Assembly (NCBI RefSeq): GCF_008107725.1
Contig: NZ_VIRN01000064.1
Span: forward strand, 930,001 to 994,000
Direction: 5' to 3'
DNA: 64,000 nt
Origin: Marinobacter sp. BW6
GTDB lineage: Bacteria > Pseudomonadota > Gammaproteobacteria > Pseudomonadales > Oleiphilaceae
Positions 63,635 to 64,000 of this stretch are shown one piece after another (the first letter of the stretch is position 1; the number at the start of each line of letters is the position of its first letter). The position numbers and the translations under genes were made by a program. A model generated the notes under the pieces. It had not been told where the DNA came from. It ran no database searches and worked only from the letters and a program-made list of their open reading frames with translations.

Positions 63635-64000
63635 TCATGGGCTGGATTCCTGCGCCAATTGAGCCAGATCTTCACTGATCTGCTCGGGCGACAGGCCTGG
63701 GCGCAGAAGCAGTCGGGCGTTGCCATCGCGATCGAACACATAAACGGCGCTGCTGTGGGAGACGTTATAGTTGCCGCTGGCATCGGGCTCGTCGTAACCG
63801 AAGGTGGTGCGATAGCGTTTGGTGAGTTGTCGAAGCGTGGGTTCTTCTGCGGTCAGGCCAACGATGCGCTCGCCAAAGAAATTCACGTAACTGGCCAGGC
63901 GTTCCGGGGTATCCCTGCGCGGGTCAACGCTGACAAAGAGGGTTGTCACATCGTCCTGGTACTCTTCGGGCAGTTGGTGAATCGACCGGCTAAGATCAGT
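63635..64000 (-). CDS. SCO1/SenC family protein, C-terminal part (cut by window end)
   Basis: The C-terminal 121 residues of a thioredoxin-fold SCO protein. FVSVDPRRDTPERLASYVNFFG and the later conserved His in NVSHSSAVYVFDRDG are visible. The CxxxC copper motif would lie upstream, beyond 64000. SCO proteins deliver copper to, or keep reduced, the CuA site of cytochrome oxidase. The frame continues in the same phase to the window edge (LSRSIHQLPEEYQDDVTT), so the GTG at 63949 is internal. Confidence 0.85.
   Translation of the reverse strand, partial: TDLSRSIHQLPEEYQDDVTTLFVSVDPRRDTPERLASYVNFFGERIVGLTAEEPTLRQLTKRYRTTFGYDEPDASGNYNVSHSSAVYVFDRDGNARLLLRPGLSPEQISEDLAQLAQESSP

Overview
The window reads as chromosomal DNA of a motile, facultatively denitrifying gammaproteobacterium. 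The best guess is a Marinobacter-like marine organism. The guess rests on the sodium-type flagellar ring proteins FlgP/FlgT, the fabA-fabB pair, a SUF-only Fe-S operon and a cd1-type nir/nor cluster with this gene order. Codon usage is uniform. I see no rRNA, tRNA, CRISPR array, transposase or phage gene, so most of the window looks like stable chromosome; the copper/metal block at the right end is the most accessory-looking part.

Layout. 1-1.8 kb: flgP-flgT. 1.8-8.4 kb: a complete minus-strand suf operon (sufB-C-D-S-A-T-E) whose promoter carries a near-consensus IscR type-1 box. 8.5-12.8 kb: housekeeping (tRNA hydroxylation gene trhP, an HTH-only AraC protein, fabA-fabB, an SRPBCC protein). 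12.8-27.7 kb: a nitrate/NO belt with two nnrS genes, three different NarK-type transporters, a universal stress protein, a globin, a HlyIII-family protein, wrbA and a Crp/Fnr regulator. It also holds a voltage-gated channel with an unusually acidic selectivity filter. 27.8-44.4 kb: the denitrification core. nirS-D-L-G-H-J-E-N on the minus strand diverges from nirC-nirF-(PhnD-like protein)-norQ-(small membrane protein) on the plus strand. That operon converges on norC-norB-(polyferredoxin)-norD-norE-norF. 44.6-53 kb: an AEC carrier, a CDF metal exporter behind a MerR-type operator, and a FeaR/aldehyde dehydrogenase/porin/copper amine oxidase cluster for aromatic or other primary amines. 53-61.9 kb: a copper defence block (response regulator-kinase-MerR operon, cupredoxin, copA, copB, DUF302, a His-rich protein/HupE/anchor set, and a Met-rich periplasmic protein). 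61.9-64 kb: photolyase with a 48-residue DUF2256 gene, and a SCO protein cut by the window end.

How it works together. The nir and nor genes carry out nitrite to NO to N2O. No nitrate reductase (nar/nap) and no nos gene lies in the window, although three nitrate/nitrite carriers do. FNR/DNR-type boxes (TTGAT-N4-ATCAA) sit before norC and one narK (perfect), and before nirS and the usp-narK pair (one mismatch). NsrR-like sites sit before both nnrS genes and norC. The copper block seems to be tied together by an 11-bp-period direct repeat TTCAG-N6-TTCAG. I find it three times: before the response regulator, before the cupredoxin-copA-copB operon and before the Met-rich gene. This is the clearest candidate for an undescribed regulon here. 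Other points worth a second look are a FabR-like palindrome before a HlyIII/PAQR-family gene and a PhnD-like binding protein inside the nir operon.
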